Notes under the pieces: model-generated
The model's input: only the letters and a program-made list of their open reading frames with translations
Told to the model about the DNA's origin: nothing
Database searches by the model: none
In this document: positions 1 through 8,251 of the stretch, in pieces
How the letters are laid out: each line of letters begins with the position of its first letter
Numbering within the stretch: the first letter of the stretch is position 1
Position numbers and translations under genes: made by a program
Source: Acidobacteriota bacterium
Lineage (GTDB): Bacteria; Acidobacteriota; Thermoanaerobaculia; UBA5066; Gp7-AA6
Length of the DNA: 43,463 bases
Direction: 5' to 3'
Assembly (NCBI GenBank): GCA_020199905.1
Contig: JAIVJS010000019.1
Coordinates: 24,857-68,319, forward strand

Positions 1-417
1 GTTCTCAGTCTCTCCGTTTCGGCCTGCCGTCCCAACGAAACCGTCGAAGGGCAGACGCGGGACGCGAAGATAAAGACGGAGATCAAGTCGAAGCTCGCCT
101 CCGACGTGGGTGCGGCGACGTTGACCAGCATTCAGGTGAATGTCACCAACGGAGTCGTGACTCTGGCCGGTCCCGTCCACAACCAGGAAGAAAAAGCGCG
201 GGCCGAGTCCGTCGCGAAAGCCGCCGACGGTGTGGTCAGCGTCAACAACGCGCTTCAGATCACGGGCGACTCGCCGGCCGCCAGCGGGATGACGAGCAGC
301 GCCCCGGCGCCGACTTCGACCACCATGACCATGACCACCGGCACGACGACGACTTCGACGACGACGACGTTCGAAGTCACTCCGGCGCTCACGCCGACCC
401 TGCCGGGCCCGCAGTAG
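1..417 (+). CDS. BON-domain lipoprotein, 5' end outside the window
   Basis: The reading frame is open from base 1, so the true start lies before the window; a GTG at 106 falls inside the domain and is not the start. The first visible residues form a hydrophobic stretch ending in a lipobox-like LSVSAC, which suggests a lipoprotein anchored after signal peptidase II cleavage. One BON domain follows (about codons 22-90), with the usual pattern of a charged helix (DAKIKTEIKSKL), the strand-turn NGVVTLAGPV and a second helix ending in GVVSVNNAL. BON domains are thought to bind membranes or polymers in the envelope; the exact role here is unknown. The C-terminus is a low-complexity Thr-rich tail (SSAPAPTSTTMTMTTG and on). 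It appears to stand alone; the next gene is about 210 bases downstream. Confidence 0.8.
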   Translation, partial: VLSLSVSACRPNETVEGQTRDAKIKTEIKSKLASDVGAATLTSIQVNVTNGVVTLAGPVHNQEEKARAESVAKAADGVVSVNNALQITGDSPAASGMTSSAPAPTSTTMTMTTGTTTTSTTTTFEVTPALTPTLPGPQ

Positions 418-444
418 AGGCCGGCAAGGCACATAAGCAGACTC

Positions 445-473
445 TCGCCCTCCCCGCGCCCGCGGAGGGGCGA
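445..473 (+). terminator. GC-rich hairpin after the BON gene
   Basis: Bases 445-454 (tcgccctccc) can pair imperfectly with 464-473 (ggaggggcga) about 30 bases after the stop codon. No clear T-run follows directly; a ctcttttccctt stretch comes later. This is a weak candidate terminator judged by eye. Confidence 0.3.
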
Positions 474-630
474 CGGTCCGGCGCTCTTTTCCCTTCCGTC
501 TCTGAATTTCAGATGCACCTCGCCGAGCCACCGGCTTGACGCCCCACCCCGCGCTGCCTGAGAATTCCCGCGCAATCCGATCGAGACCGCGAGGCCGCTT
601 TCAATCCGCCAGGCTGTGAAGGAGGTTGCC

Positions 631-1230
631 GTGATTCGTCGATTCACCCGCCTTCTGGTTCCCATCGCCGCTCTCTTCGTCGCTCTGCCCGCGGCCGCTG
701 CGAGCGCGCCGTCGGGAGGCGCCGCGGCGCGCGGCAAATATCTCGTCAACATCATGAGCTGCAACGACTGCCACACGCCGTTCAAGATGGGACCCGCGGG
801 ACCCGAGCCCGACATGACCCGGATGCTCTCCGGGCATCCGGCGGGCATGACGCTGCCGCCGCCGCCCGCTCCCGTCGGCCCCTGGATCTGGTCGGGCTCC
901 GGAACAAACACGGCGTTTGCGGGCCCCTGGGGCGTCACCTACTCCGCGAATCTCACGCCCGACCAGAACACCGGGCTCGGGATCTGGACCGAGGACATGT
1001 TCGTAAAGGCGATGCGAACGGGCAAGCACATGGGAACGTCGCGTCCAATCCAGCCGCCGATGCCGTGGCCCTGGGTCGGGAAAGCGACCGACGCCGATCT
1101 GAAGGCGATCTTCGCCTACCTGAAGTCGGTGCCTGCGATCAGCAACCGCGTTCCGGACTGGGTCGAGCCGAAGGCGGCCGATGCGAAGAGCCCCGCGGCC
1201 GCCCGGCCGGAGAAAGCCGGGAAGAAGTAG
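631..1230 (+). CDS. Secreted mono-heme cytochrome c family protein
   Basis: This is a class I-type c cytochrome of 199 residues, probably an electron carrier or subunit acting in the periplasm. A signal peptide covers residues 1-25 (basic IRRFTR, a Leu/Ala-rich core, cleavage near AAAAS-A). The heme site is CNDCH at 44-48, and Met144 in PPMPWPW is a plausible sixth ligand. The segment NLTPDQNTGLGIWTEDMF (108 onward) resembles cytochromes partnered with alcohol or nicotinate dehydrogenases, but no such dehydrogenase lies nearby. I chose the GTG at 631 because AAGGAGG (619-625) sits 5 bases before it; the GTG at 616 would include that Shine-Dalgarno in the coding sequence. The 3' end overlaps the convergent MshEN gene by 92 bases. 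Confidence 0.8.
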   Translation: MIRRFTRLLVPIAALFVALPAAAASAPSGGAAARGKYLVNIMSCNDCHTPFKMGPAGPEPDMTRMLSGHPAGMTLPPPPAPVGPWIWSGSGTNTAFAGPWGVTYSANLTPDQNTGLGIWTEDMFVKAMRTGKHMGTSRPIQPPMPWPWVGKATDADLKAIFAYLKSVPAISNRVPDWVEPKAADAKSPAAARPEKAGKK

Positions 1231-1981
1231 CGGGATGACAGACTCCGGAGCCTGACCGCTCGTATTTCGGAGCGGCAGGTTCCCGGACTCTGTCCGAAAA
1301 CGGGTTTTCCACCGCTTCCCCGCTCGGCGCGAGAGACGATGCGGAATCCCCCTCGCCGGAATCGAGAAACGGCACCGCCTCTCTCGGGACTTCGGGCTCG
1401 GATTCCGGCGTCGCGGAAAACTGCGGCGGAGGCGGGAGCGTCGACGGCGCGGGGGCGGCGTCGAGGGCCGCGGGGCGTCCGTCCAGCCGCTTCAGGACGT
1501 TCCAGAACTGTCCCGACATCGCGCGCGCGTAAAACTTCTCGTGAGCCTGCATGAGACGGACTTCCGACGTGACGGCCGGTTGAACCCGGCGGCCGGTCAC
1601 CGCGGCGACTTCGTCCACCGCCTGGATGTTCGAGGGGTCCCTGAACGCGACTTTGAGAGTCGTCTTCTCGATCGCGTAAGGGATTGCCTCGAGCCGCACG
1701 GCGCGCGTCCCGTTCAAGAGGGCAACCACCTCCGGTTTCGCGTGAGAAAGCGTCGACCAGCCAACCGAGGGGCAGTGGTGAAGGCGGGAAAGCGCATCGA
1801 GCAGCGCCTCTTCGCTGACGAGACCGCTGCCGAGCAGCACTCCCCCCAGGCGAAGACGATGTCCGACGCGTTTCTGCGCGGCGAGTGCGCGGGTCAGGGC
1901 GGGCTCGGTGACGAGCCCCTGGCCGACGAGCATTTCTCCCAACCGTCGGCGCGTGCTGGTAATGACCATGGCAGAGGACAT
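1139..1981 (-). CDS. Stand-alone MshEN (GspE/PilB N-terminal) domain protein
   Basis: The first 150 residues match the N-terminal domain of type II secretion/type IV pilus ATPases, but no ATPase follows. Two successive c-di-GMP-binding-type MshEN motifs are visible: residues 13-36 (RLGEMLVGQGL..., ending in AAQ) and 44-67 (RLGGVLLGSGL...), each with RLG, a hydrophobic pair, Gly, and later Leu/Gln positions. The rest of the domain (80-150) includes the typical AIPYAIEKTTLKVAF and DPSNIQAVDEV segments. Residues 170-280 are Pro/Ser-rich and probably disordered. The last 31 residues are encoded antisense to the cytochrome gene, so the natural C-terminus may be shorter or a frameshift may be present. 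A role as a c-di-GMP receptor is inferred from the motif alone. The ATG at 1981 has no good Shine-Dalgarno; an ATG four codons in is an alternative. Confidence 0.7.
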   Translation of the reverse strand: MSSAMVITSTRRRLGEMLVGQGLVTEPALTRALAAQKRVGHRLRLGGVLLGSGLVSEEALLDALSRLHHCPSVGWSTLSHAKPEVVALLNGTRAVRLEAIPYAIEKTTLKVAFRDPSNIQAVDEVAAVTGRRVQPAVTSEVRLMQAHEKFYARAMSGQFWNVLKRLDGRPAALDAAPAPSTLPPPPQFSATPESEPEVPREAVPFLDSGEGDSASSLAPSGEAVENPFSDRVREPAAPKYERSGSGVCHPATSSRLSPAGRPRGSSHRPPSARPSPERGC

Positions 1982-2070
1982 TCTAGTCGGTCCCGGGCGT
2001 TTCGCGGTGACCGTTGCGCGTTAAGCGCTGAGGGGATTGGTGTTGTGAAGCTCTCGCTTCCCGGCCGCAG

Positions 2071-2982
2071 TCAGCTTTTCTCGCCGCCCATCAGCTCGTA
2101 AAGTGTCAGGAGCGCCTGGGTTCCCAGATCCCCCCGACCCTGAGCCTCGAGCGCCGAAAGGAGCTGATGGACGAGGGCGGCGCCGGGGAGCGGCACCCCG
2201 CCGGCTCGCGCCGTTGCGAGAAGGATCGCGAGGTCTTTCTGCTGATGCTTGATGGCGAACGCGGGCTGAAAGTCCCGGTCGATCATTTTCTTTCCGAGGA
2301 CCTCGAGTGCCCAGGAGTTCGCCGCCCCGCCCGTCAGAGCCGTGTGGAGCGCCTGGAGCGGCAGCCCGGCCTTCTTCGCGAAAGCGAGCGCTTCCGACAC
2401 CGCGAGAAGGTTGCAGGCCACCAGGATCTGGTTCGCGGCCTTGCCGAGCTGGCCTGATCCTGAAGGACCGAGGTGGGTCACGCGTTTCCCCATGGCCTCG
2501 AAGACGAGTCTCGCTTCTTCGAGCGCGCCGCCGTCTCCGCCGACGAAGAAGGTGAGGGTCCCTTCCGCTGCTCCCTTCTGGCCGCCCGAGACCGGTGCGT
2601 CCAGAAACCGGTGGCCGCGCTCCGAGAGCCGCGACGCGATCGACCTCGCGGCCTCCGCGGCCGTGGTCGAGCAATCGATGAGGATCGCACCGGCAGCGGC
2701 GCCCCGCGACGTTCCCGCGGCGCCGAGATGGACTTCCTCGACCTGCGGAGAGTCCGGGAGGCAGGACACGACGACGTCCGCTTCGCGGCCGACCTCTTCG
2801 GGAGTCGCGAAGGCGCGGACGCGCGGATTGTGAGGAGAGAGCTCCGCCGCCAGAGCGTCGGCCTTGGCCCGGGTGCGGCTGGCGAGCGCGAGGGGAAAAC
2901 CGGCGCGGCCGAGATTCCGCGCCATTCCGAGTCCCATCGTGCCGAGGCCGACGAAGCCGACTCGGATCTGCGCTCCCGCCAT
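2071..2982 (-). CDS. NAD(P)-dependent 3-hydroxyisobutyrate dehydrogenase-family reductase
   Basis: A 303-residue cytoplasmic beta-hydroxyacid dehydrogenase, the usual length for 3-hydroxyisobutyrate dehydrogenase, tartronate semialdehyde reductase and succinic/glyoxylate semialdehyde reductases. The Rossmann nucleotide site is VGLGTMGLGMARNL (residues 11-24). The substrate loop is DAPVSGG (128-134), the catalytic lysine is Lys181 in GKAANQ, and the C-terminal helix carries KHQQKDL (245-251). All key family residues are present, so the enzyme should be active; the sequence alone does not settle the substrate. It is flanked by same-strand genes for the degenerate kinase and the MshEN protein, with about 80-90 base gaps, and shows no obvious pathway partner. 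Confidence 0.88.
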   Translation of the reverse strand: MAGAQIRVGFVGLGTMGLGMARNLGRAGFPLALASRTRAKADALAAELSPHNPRVRAFATPEEVGREADVVVSCLPDSPQVEEVHLGAAGTSRGAAAGAILIDCSTTAAEAARSIASRLSERGHRFLDAPVSGGQKGAAEGTLTFFVGGDGGALEEARLVFEAMGKRVTHLGPSGSGQLGKAANQILVACNLLAVSEALAFAKKAGLPLQALHTALTGGAANSWALEVLGKKMIDRDFQPAFAIKHQQKDLAILLATARAGGVPLPGAALVHQLLSALEAQGRGDLGTQALLTLYELMGGEKS

Positions 2983-3063
2983 GGGGGGATTGTAGTGAAC
3001 GCCCGGCGGCGCGGTCCGCCCTGTTCCGGATAGGACTCTGCGGCCCCCCGGACCTCCAGGTTC

Positions 3064-4875
3064 TCAGGACGAGGGAGAGGAGAGGCGGATTCGCTCGAGT
3101 CGCGCCTGCCGGGAATGGTCGCTCGCCTGCCGGAAGGACGCCGCCGCGCGCTCGAATGCCTCGCGCGCCCTGGCGTGATCGCCCGAACGCAACAGGCTCT
3201 CTCCCTCGGATTCCTGCCCGCGGCCGGCGCGGAAAGCGTCGGAGGCGAGATTCTGAGCCTCTCCGCGCTCGGCCTCGATCCGCGCCCAGGCCGCCTGGAA
3301 ACGGGAATCCTCCGCCGCCTTTCGCGCCGCCGCGGCATCGGCCGCCCGGGTCGCGGCGCGCGGGCGTCCGGTCCCGGCGCTCCGCTCCGCGGGAGAAAGG
3401 GCGGGGGCGCGATCGGCCCGTGGTGCCCTCTGACCCGCGATCACGATCCCGGGACGCACGGGCGATTCCAGCGAGGGACCGGCCGGCGCCGGCGCCCCGA
3501 CTCCCTGCCGAGCGGGTCGGACGCTCTCCATCGCACGTCCGGACGCAGACGGACGGGGGCGGGCGGCCTGCGGCGCCGAGGACGAGACGTCGGCCGGCGC
3601 GCCGGCGTCGCGCGCGCGCGCCGCGGAATCGCTCGAAGCGGGATGACCCGCCGCGACGGCCGCGCGCTCGCGGTGAATGGCGAGGCCTTCGAAGCCGAGG
3701 ATGATGGCGGCCGCGACGGCGAAATACGCCGCTCCCGAGGCCCATCGCCGAGCGGTCGGCCGGGGCAGGGGCGCGGACGGCCGGCGCTCGGGAGGTCCGG
3801 CGGCCGCCGCGAAGGGCTCCGGCGCGGAAGATTCATCGGGCGCGTGCTCCGCGTCTTCCGACGTGAAGACCGGCGTGAAGGCGCAGTCCTCGGGGTCGTT
3901 CCCGCGCCTTCCGAGAAATGCGGTCTCGATCTCGGGCGGCGCCATGTCTTCCGCCGAGACCGGATTCGTCGACTCGTGGTCGCTGGCGGGGACGCCTCGC
4001 GACTCGGGGTTCAGGAGCGTGTAGAGAAAATACGCGAGGTCGGCGGAGGACACGGGTGAGGCGCCCGCCGCGAGCTGCTCCTGGAGAGCGCGGTGGAGCT
4101 CCAGGATCGACGGGCGTTCCTCCGGCGGAGCGAAACAGCGATCGAGCAGATCGTTCACGCGATCAGAGAAGCCGTCTTCGGACCGGAGTTCCGGGCGCGT
4201 CGCGGTCACCACCGGACGCCGGCAGGTGAGCAGCTCGAGCAGGAGCACGCCCGCCGAGTACGTGTCCGTCGCCGGTCCCACCCTCCCGCTCTCCCGGGTT
4301 TCCGGGGCGACGTAGGGCGCGAGCTCGCGCGCGAGCCGCCCGCGCATCACCGACGGAAGGACCGCATCCGCGAGGCCGAATCCGCCGAGCCGCACCTCCG
4401 CGTCGATCGAGACCGACACGAAGCCGGGCCAGAGAAGGCCGTGGCGGATCGGCTCTCCGTCCTGCGGCGAGAACCACGCGTGCTCGAGCGCGGCGCAGAC
4501 GCGTTCGGCGATCAGAAGAGCGAACGGAGTCGGCAGAGCGGTCCCCGCGGCGCGCAGGCGAAGGAGGATCGTGTCGAGGGTCCATCCCGCGCCTTCGTAC
4601 CACGCGCAGTACGGCGAGCCGTCGGCCACGGCGAGCTCCGCCTGCTGAACGATCGCCTTGTGGGCCAGGTGCGCGACCGTCTCTCCGTGCCTCGCGATCG
4701 CCGAAAAAACCGCGGGGGGGGAGAGCTCGGGCGACTGAAGGACGCGCAGCCGGACGAAACGCTTCTCGTCGGTGGCGTGCAGCGCGCGGAAGATCGTTCC
4801 GAGGCAGTCTTCACCGAGAGCCGCCACCAGCAGGTGGGGACCGATGCGTCGAGGTTGAAAAGATCCTGTTGTCAT
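3064..4875 (-). CDS. Membrane-anchored pseudokinase (degenerate Ser/Thr kinase fold)
   Basis: A 603-residue protein whose first 270 residues keep the outline of a Hanks kinase but lack its catalytic residues. The nucleotide lysine region reads RFVRLRVL (39-46), with Arg where VAIK has Lys. In place of HRDLKPxN is RHGLLWPGFVSVS (144-156), and in place of DFG is LGGFGLAD (163-170). The structural motifs are retained: APYVAPE (186-192) matches the APE loop and DTYSAGVLLLELL (204-216) matches DxWSxG. After a Pro/Ala linker there is one membrane helix (about 380-400, SGAAYFAVAAAIILGFEGLA). A charged helical, likely coiled-coil C-terminus (about 515-595, DAAAARKAAEDSRFQAAWAR) would lie outside the membrane. 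It is probably a scaffold or allosteric pseudokinase rather than an enzyme. The start is ATG at 4875. Confidence 0.75.
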   Translation of the reverse strand: MTTGSFQPRRIGPHLLVAALGEDCLGTIFRALHATDEKRFVRLRVLQSPELSPPAVFSAIARHGETVAHLAHKAIVQQAELAVADGSPYCAWYEGAGWTLDTILLRLRAAGTALPTPFALLIAERVCAALEHAWFSPQDGEPIRHGLLWPGFVSVSIDAEVRLGGFGLADAVLPSVMRGRLARELAPYVAPETRESGRVGPATDTYSAGVLLLELLTCRRPVVTATRPELRSEDGFSDRVNDLLDRCFAPPEERPSILELHRALQEQLAAGASPVSSADLAYFLYTLLNPESRGVPASDHESTNPVSAEDMAPPEIETAFLGRRGNDPEDCAFTPVFTSEDAEHAPDESSAPEPFAAAAGPPERRPSAPLPRPTARRWASGAAYFAVAAAIILGFEGLAIHRERAAVAAGHPASSDSAARARDAGAPADVSSSAPQAARPRPSASGRAMESVRPARQGVGAPAPAGPSLESPVRPGIVIAGQRAPRADRAPALSPAERSAGTGRPRAATRAADAAAARKAAEDSRFQAAWARIEAERGEAQNLASDAFRAGRGQESEGESLLRSGDHARAREAFERAAASFRQASDHSRQARLERIRLSSPSS

Positions 4876-5238
4876 GACCTCTCCCCGGCCCGGTGGCCGG
4901 AACGCTCAGGAGAGATCGGGCTTCGCCCGACGACTCTCGATCGCCCGGAGGGACCGGTCGCGCACGGAATTGTAGGGCATGGCGCCGTAAACCTCAGCCG
5001 GGAAAGGGGAAGCGGCCGAGTGCCCGTGCGCCGGACAAAAACGGGATTTCCTGCGCGAAACACTACCTCTGGGGTCCCTGTCCCGAACAGACCGCTATTA
5101 GACGCGGAGGGCCGGTACGTTACCCGGACGCGTTCCGCCGCGGCGCCCCGGGTCGTCGCGGGAAAGGTCACCGCGTCGTCTCCGGGGTGCGCGCGTCCGA
5201 CGCGCGCCCCGGAATGCTCGGGAGAGGAATCTGCCGGC
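4876..5238. other. Intergenic stretch between the M13 peptidase and pseudokinase genes
   Basis: I see no convincing gene here. Both neighbours read leftward, so the stretch should hold the terminator of the M13 gene (right end) and the promoter of the pseudokinase gene (left end). Short inverted repeats near the left end are ccggcc/ggccgg around 4886-4901 and tcgggc/gcccga around 4916-4931. Confidence 0.5.
5182..5212 (-). terminator. Long GC hairpin after the M13 peptidase gene
   Basis: Bases 5189-5196 (gcgcgcgt) pair with 5200-5207 (acgcgcgc) around a ccg loop. The stem extends to ccggg (5182-5186) with cccgg (5208-5212) after a 2-base bulge. It lies about 27 bases beyond the M13 stop codon. 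There is no T-run, so it may stall or protect the transcript end rather than act as a classic intrinsic terminator. Confidence 0.5.
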
Positions 5239-7353
5239 TCACCAGATCTGACACCTCTCCGCCCGGACCATCGTCTCGCCAGGCTTGCAGGAGAACGCGC
5301 GCGCGAACTCCGGCATATTCGACGGGGCGCCGATCGCGCGGAACCGGTCGAGCGGATGCGGATTCGTGTTGACGATCAATCGCGCAAACTCGGGCCTGTC
5401 GTTGGCGGCCCAGACGCGGGCCCAGTTGATGAAGAAGCGCTGGTCGTCGGTCAGTCCGTCCGTCGGCGCGGGCTTGCTCTTTCCTTCGAGGCTTTTCTGG
5501 TAAGCGCGGTACGCGATGCTCAGCCCGCCGAGGTCCGCGATGCTCTCCCCGAGCACCAGCTTTCCGTTCAAATGCTGATCGCCTTCGAACTTGTAGCCTT
5601 CGAACTGCTTCTCGACGCAGGTTGCGCGCTCCTGGTAGTTCCTGAGGTCCTGGTCCGTCCACCAGTTCTTCAGGTTCCCCTGCGCGTCGAACTTGCGACC
5701 CTGGTCATCGAAGCCGTGCGTCATCTCGTGGCCGATCACGGCTCCCATCCCGCCGTAGTTCACGGCGTCGTCCGCGTTCTTGTTGAAAAAGGGGGGCTGA
5801 AGGATCCCGGCGGGAAAGACAATCTCGTTCAGCAGCGGGTTGTAGTACGCGTTGACGGCGGGCGGTGTCATGCCCCAGTCGGTGCGATCCACCGGCTTTC
5901 CCACTTTCGCAAGATCACGCGCCCACTCGAACCGCGTCGCGCGCATCGCGTTCACGACATACGGTCCCCGATCGATCTGGAGCGTCGAGTAGTCGCGCCA
6001 CTTGTCGGGGTATCCGATCTTGGGATTGAAGGCGTCGAGTTTGGCGAGCGCGGCCTTCCGGGTCTCGGGGCCCATCCACGGGAGCGTCGCCAGATCGTCG
6101 CGCAGGGCGGCGATCAGATTGCGCACCATCCGGTCCGCACGCTGCTTCGCCTCGGGCGGAAAGTACTCGGCGACGTAGATCTTCCCGAGCGCGAAGCCCA
6201 GCTGGCCGTCGGTGGCCCGGACGCAACGCTTCCAGCGGGGCTGGATCTTCTCCGTGCCCTGGAGGATCCGCTGGTTGAAGTCGAAGTCCTCGTTGACGAA
6301 TTGCGAAGAGAGCGCGGGAGACGCCGTGGCGACAAGCTGCCAGCGCAGATACGTCTTCCACTTCGCGAGGGGCACGGTCGTCAGCTGCTTGTCGAGGGCC
6401 TGGAAGAACTTCGGTTGCTGGACGTTCAGCGCCGACAGTGCCGGCGGCGCCTCGATGTCGTGAAAGTAGGCCGTCCAGCTGAAGGAGGGCGTCAGCGACT
6501 TCAACGCGGGCGGCTCCATGCGGTTGTAGGTCGCGTCCGGATCGCGCTGCTCGACGTTCGTCATCGACGCCTCGGCGAGGCCCGTCTCGATGGCCATGAC
6601 CGTCCGGGCGTTGGCCGCGGCGCGGGCCGCGTCGTCGCCGGCGAGCTGGAAGACCTTCGTGACGTGCGCGAGGTACTGCTCGCGGATCTTCTTCGACGCG
6701 TCGTCGGTCTTCGTGTAGTAGTCGCGGTCGGGCAGGCCCAGTCCGCCCTGAACCGCCGTCGCGATCACGTCCGTGCTCTTCTTCCGGTCCTGCTCGGAGC
6801 CGAACTGGAAGAGCGCGTTGACTCCGGCCACCTGAAGCCTCGCCACTTCGGTCTGGAGGTCTTTGAGGTTCGCGATCTTCGCGATGCGGTCGAGCTCCGG
6901 GGCCAGCGGCTTTAAGCCCCGGGACTCGATCGCCGTCTCGTCCATGCAGCTCGCGTAGAAATCGCCGATCTTCTGTTCTTCGGAGCCGGGCTTCGCGTGT
7001 TCTTCGGAGCCGGGCTTCGCCGGTTCTTCCGGCCCCGGTTTCGCGGCGGAATTCCTGGCGCTGCGCTCCAGGATCTTGCGCAGGGCATCCCGGTTCTTTT
7101 CCGCGAGCTCCTGGAACGTGCCCCACGCCGGGTACTCCGGGGGAATCGGGTATTTCTTCGTCCAGCCGCCGACGGCGTACTGAAAGAAGTTCTGGCAGGC
7201 GGCCGCCGTCTTGTCCATGTCCGTGAGGTCCACGCCCGGCACGGGCCTGTCGAGGGGCGGGGGAGCCGCCGTCTGCGCGCCCAGGAAAGTCGCGCCCGCA
7301 ATCGCGAGGAGGGAGCCGGCCCGGCGAGCTGTTCCAGCGAAAGATGTCGTCAC
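5239..7353 (-). CDS. Secreted M13 family (neprilysin/PepO-like) metallopeptidase
   Basis: A 704-residue zinc endopeptidase acting on peptides outside the cytoplasm. A signal peptide covers residues 1-26 (RRAGSLLAIAGATFLGAQ). The zinc site is complete: HEMTH at 542-546 and ESIAD at 603-607, giving ligands His542, His546 and Glu603 and catalytic Glu543. The substrate-binding NAYYNP is at 501-506, and the protein ends in CQIW, the C-terminal CxxW typical of the family. Residues 105-126 carry an in-frame insertion of three near-copies of an 8-residue unit (EEPAKPGS/EEHAKPGS type) not expected in the family. The start is GTG at 7353, supported by AGGAGG 5 bases upstream. It is transcribed alone, with a strong hairpin after the stop and a hairpin pair in its leader. 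This is a standard full-length member. Confidence 0.93.
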   Translation of the reverse strand: MTTSFAGTARRAGSLLAIAGATFLGAQTAAPPPLDRPVPGVDLTDMDKTAAACQNFFQYAVGGWTKKYPIPPEYPAWGTFQELAEKNRDALRKILERSARNSAAKPGPEEPAKPGSEEHAKPGSEEQKIGDFYASCMDETAIESRGLKPLAPELDRIAKIANLKDLQTEVARLQVAGVNALFQFGSEQDRKKSTDVIATAVQGGLGLPDRDYYTKTDDASKKIREQYLAHVTKVFQLAGDDAARAAANARTVMAIETGLAEASMTNVEQRDPDATYNRMEPPALKSLTPSFSWTAYFHDIEAPPALSALNVQQPKFFQALDKQLTTVPLAKWKTYLRWQLVATASPALSSQFVNEDFDFNQRILQGTEKIQPRWKRCVRATDGQLGFALGKIYVAEYFPPEAKQRADRMVRNLIAALRDDLATLPWMGPETRKAALAKLDAFNPKIGYPDKWRDYSTLQIDRGPYVVNAMRATRFEWARDLAKVGKPVDRTDWGMTPPAVNAYYNPLLNEIVFPAGILQPPFFNKNADDAVNYGGMGAVIGHEMTHGFDDQGRKFDAQGNLKNWWTDQDLRNYQERATCVEKQFEGYKFEGDQHLNGKLVLGESIADLGGLSIAYRAYQKSLEGKSKPAPTDGLTDDQRFFINWARVWAANDRPEFARLIVNTNPHPLDRFRAIGAPSNMPEFARAFSCKPGETMVRAERCQIW

Positions 7354-7368
7354 GGTTCCTCCTGTTTG

Positions 7369-7403
7369 ATCCCGCGGCGGGATTGGGCCGGCACGCGCCG
7401 GCC
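7369..7403 (-). other. Two hairpins in the leader of the M13 gene
   Basis: Two adjacent perfect inverted repeats sit just upstream of the peptidase Shine-Dalgarno: atcccg (7369-7374) with cgggat (7378-7383), and ggccggc (7386-7392) with gccggcc (7397-7403) around acgc. They could end transcription arriving from the lysE-type gene or structure the 5' leader. Their function is not known. Confidence 0.4.
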
Positions 7404-7555
7404 GGATCCGTTCAACGTCCCCCTACGCTCCTGCGGGAGAAAAGTTGTCCGGGAAGCATACTTCCGCGTAATCCCGATTTCGATTCGGCCGGCGGTGGCG
7501 CGCGCCGTGGCCTGGTATTCCTCCCGCAAACCGGTCCGCCCGACCGCCGCGGAAG

Positions 7556-8251
7556 TCAGAGGGCGGCGGTGGAAATCGAGGGGCGCGAGTCCGAACGCGT
7601 CATGCGCTTCAGGGTCTTCTCGAGCTTGGGCTCGACCGACCCCCCCTGGAGCACGAACATGTAGAGGAGACCCACGACGACGACGAAGATGCCGGCTCCC
7701 CGGTTGACCCAGATGAGCTTCGAGTACGTGAAGTGGCGCCGGAACGCATAGACCGTCGCGACGAGCACGGACCACCACAGAGCCGCGCCCGCCGTGACCC
7801 CCGCCACCAGGTCGAACGTCAGAATCGAGTGGCCTTTGACGGCGCCGAGCCCCATCGTCGCAAAGATCGCGCCGAACGCCAGGAAGCCCATCGGGTTGGT
7901 CAGCGTCAGAAAAAACGTGGAGAGAAAGTGGCTCGCGAGGGTTCGCGCGCTGCGGTTCGTCTCCCCTTCCTTCGGCCGCGTCAGCATGAGACGGATCCCG
8001 AGCACGACCAGGATGGCCCCGCCGATTCGCTGCATCCACGAGCCGTGCTCGACCAGAAATTCCGAAATGAAGCTCGCGCCGAACGCCGCCGCGGTGCCGT
8101 AGACCGCGTCCGCGGCCGCCGATCCGAAGCCGGAGATGAATCCCGCAAGACGTCCCTGATTCATCGTTCTCTGGACGCAGAGCGCCGCGATCGGTCCGAC
8201 GGGAGCGGACAGCGCAAAACCGATGATCAGGCCCTTGACGAAGATCGGCAC
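7556..8251 (-). CDS. LysE-family translocator (amino-acid or small-molecule exporter)
   Basis: A 231-residue inner-membrane protein of the LysE/RhtB exporter family, which moves amino acids or related metabolites out by a proton-coupled mechanism. The family signature is at the N-terminus: KGLIIGFALSAPVGPIAALC followed by RTMNQGRLAGF. Several hydrophobic helices follow (around AILVVLGIRLMLT, FLTLTNPMGFLAFGAIFATM, AGVTAGAALWWSVLVATVYA and GAGIFVVVVGLLYMFVL), and NP in LTNPMGF is typical. I chose the GTG at 8251 (VPIFVKG) because it matches the usual family start. The frame stays open to a GTG at 8320, but that extension is encoded by an inverted repeat and looks untranslated. The substrate cannot be told from sequence. 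Confidence 0.82.
   Translation of the reverse strand: MPIFVKGLIIGFALSAPVGPIAALCVQRTMNQGRLAGFISGFGSAAADAVYGTAAAFGASFISEFLVEHGSWMQRIGGAILVVLGIRLMLTRPKEGETNRSARTLASHFLSTFFLTLTNPMGFLAFGAIFATMGLGAVKGHSILTFDLVAGVTAGAALWWSVLVATVYAFRRHFTYSKLIWVNRGAGIFVVVVGLLYMFVLQGGSVEPKLEKTLKRMTRSDSRPSISTAAL

Noticed and set aside
4093..6915. A 940-codon open frame on the plus strand antisense to the pseudokinase and M13 genes
   Set aside because: It has Arg/Gly/Val-rich composition without domains and crosses two clear genes on the other strand; it is a GC-rich shadow frame.
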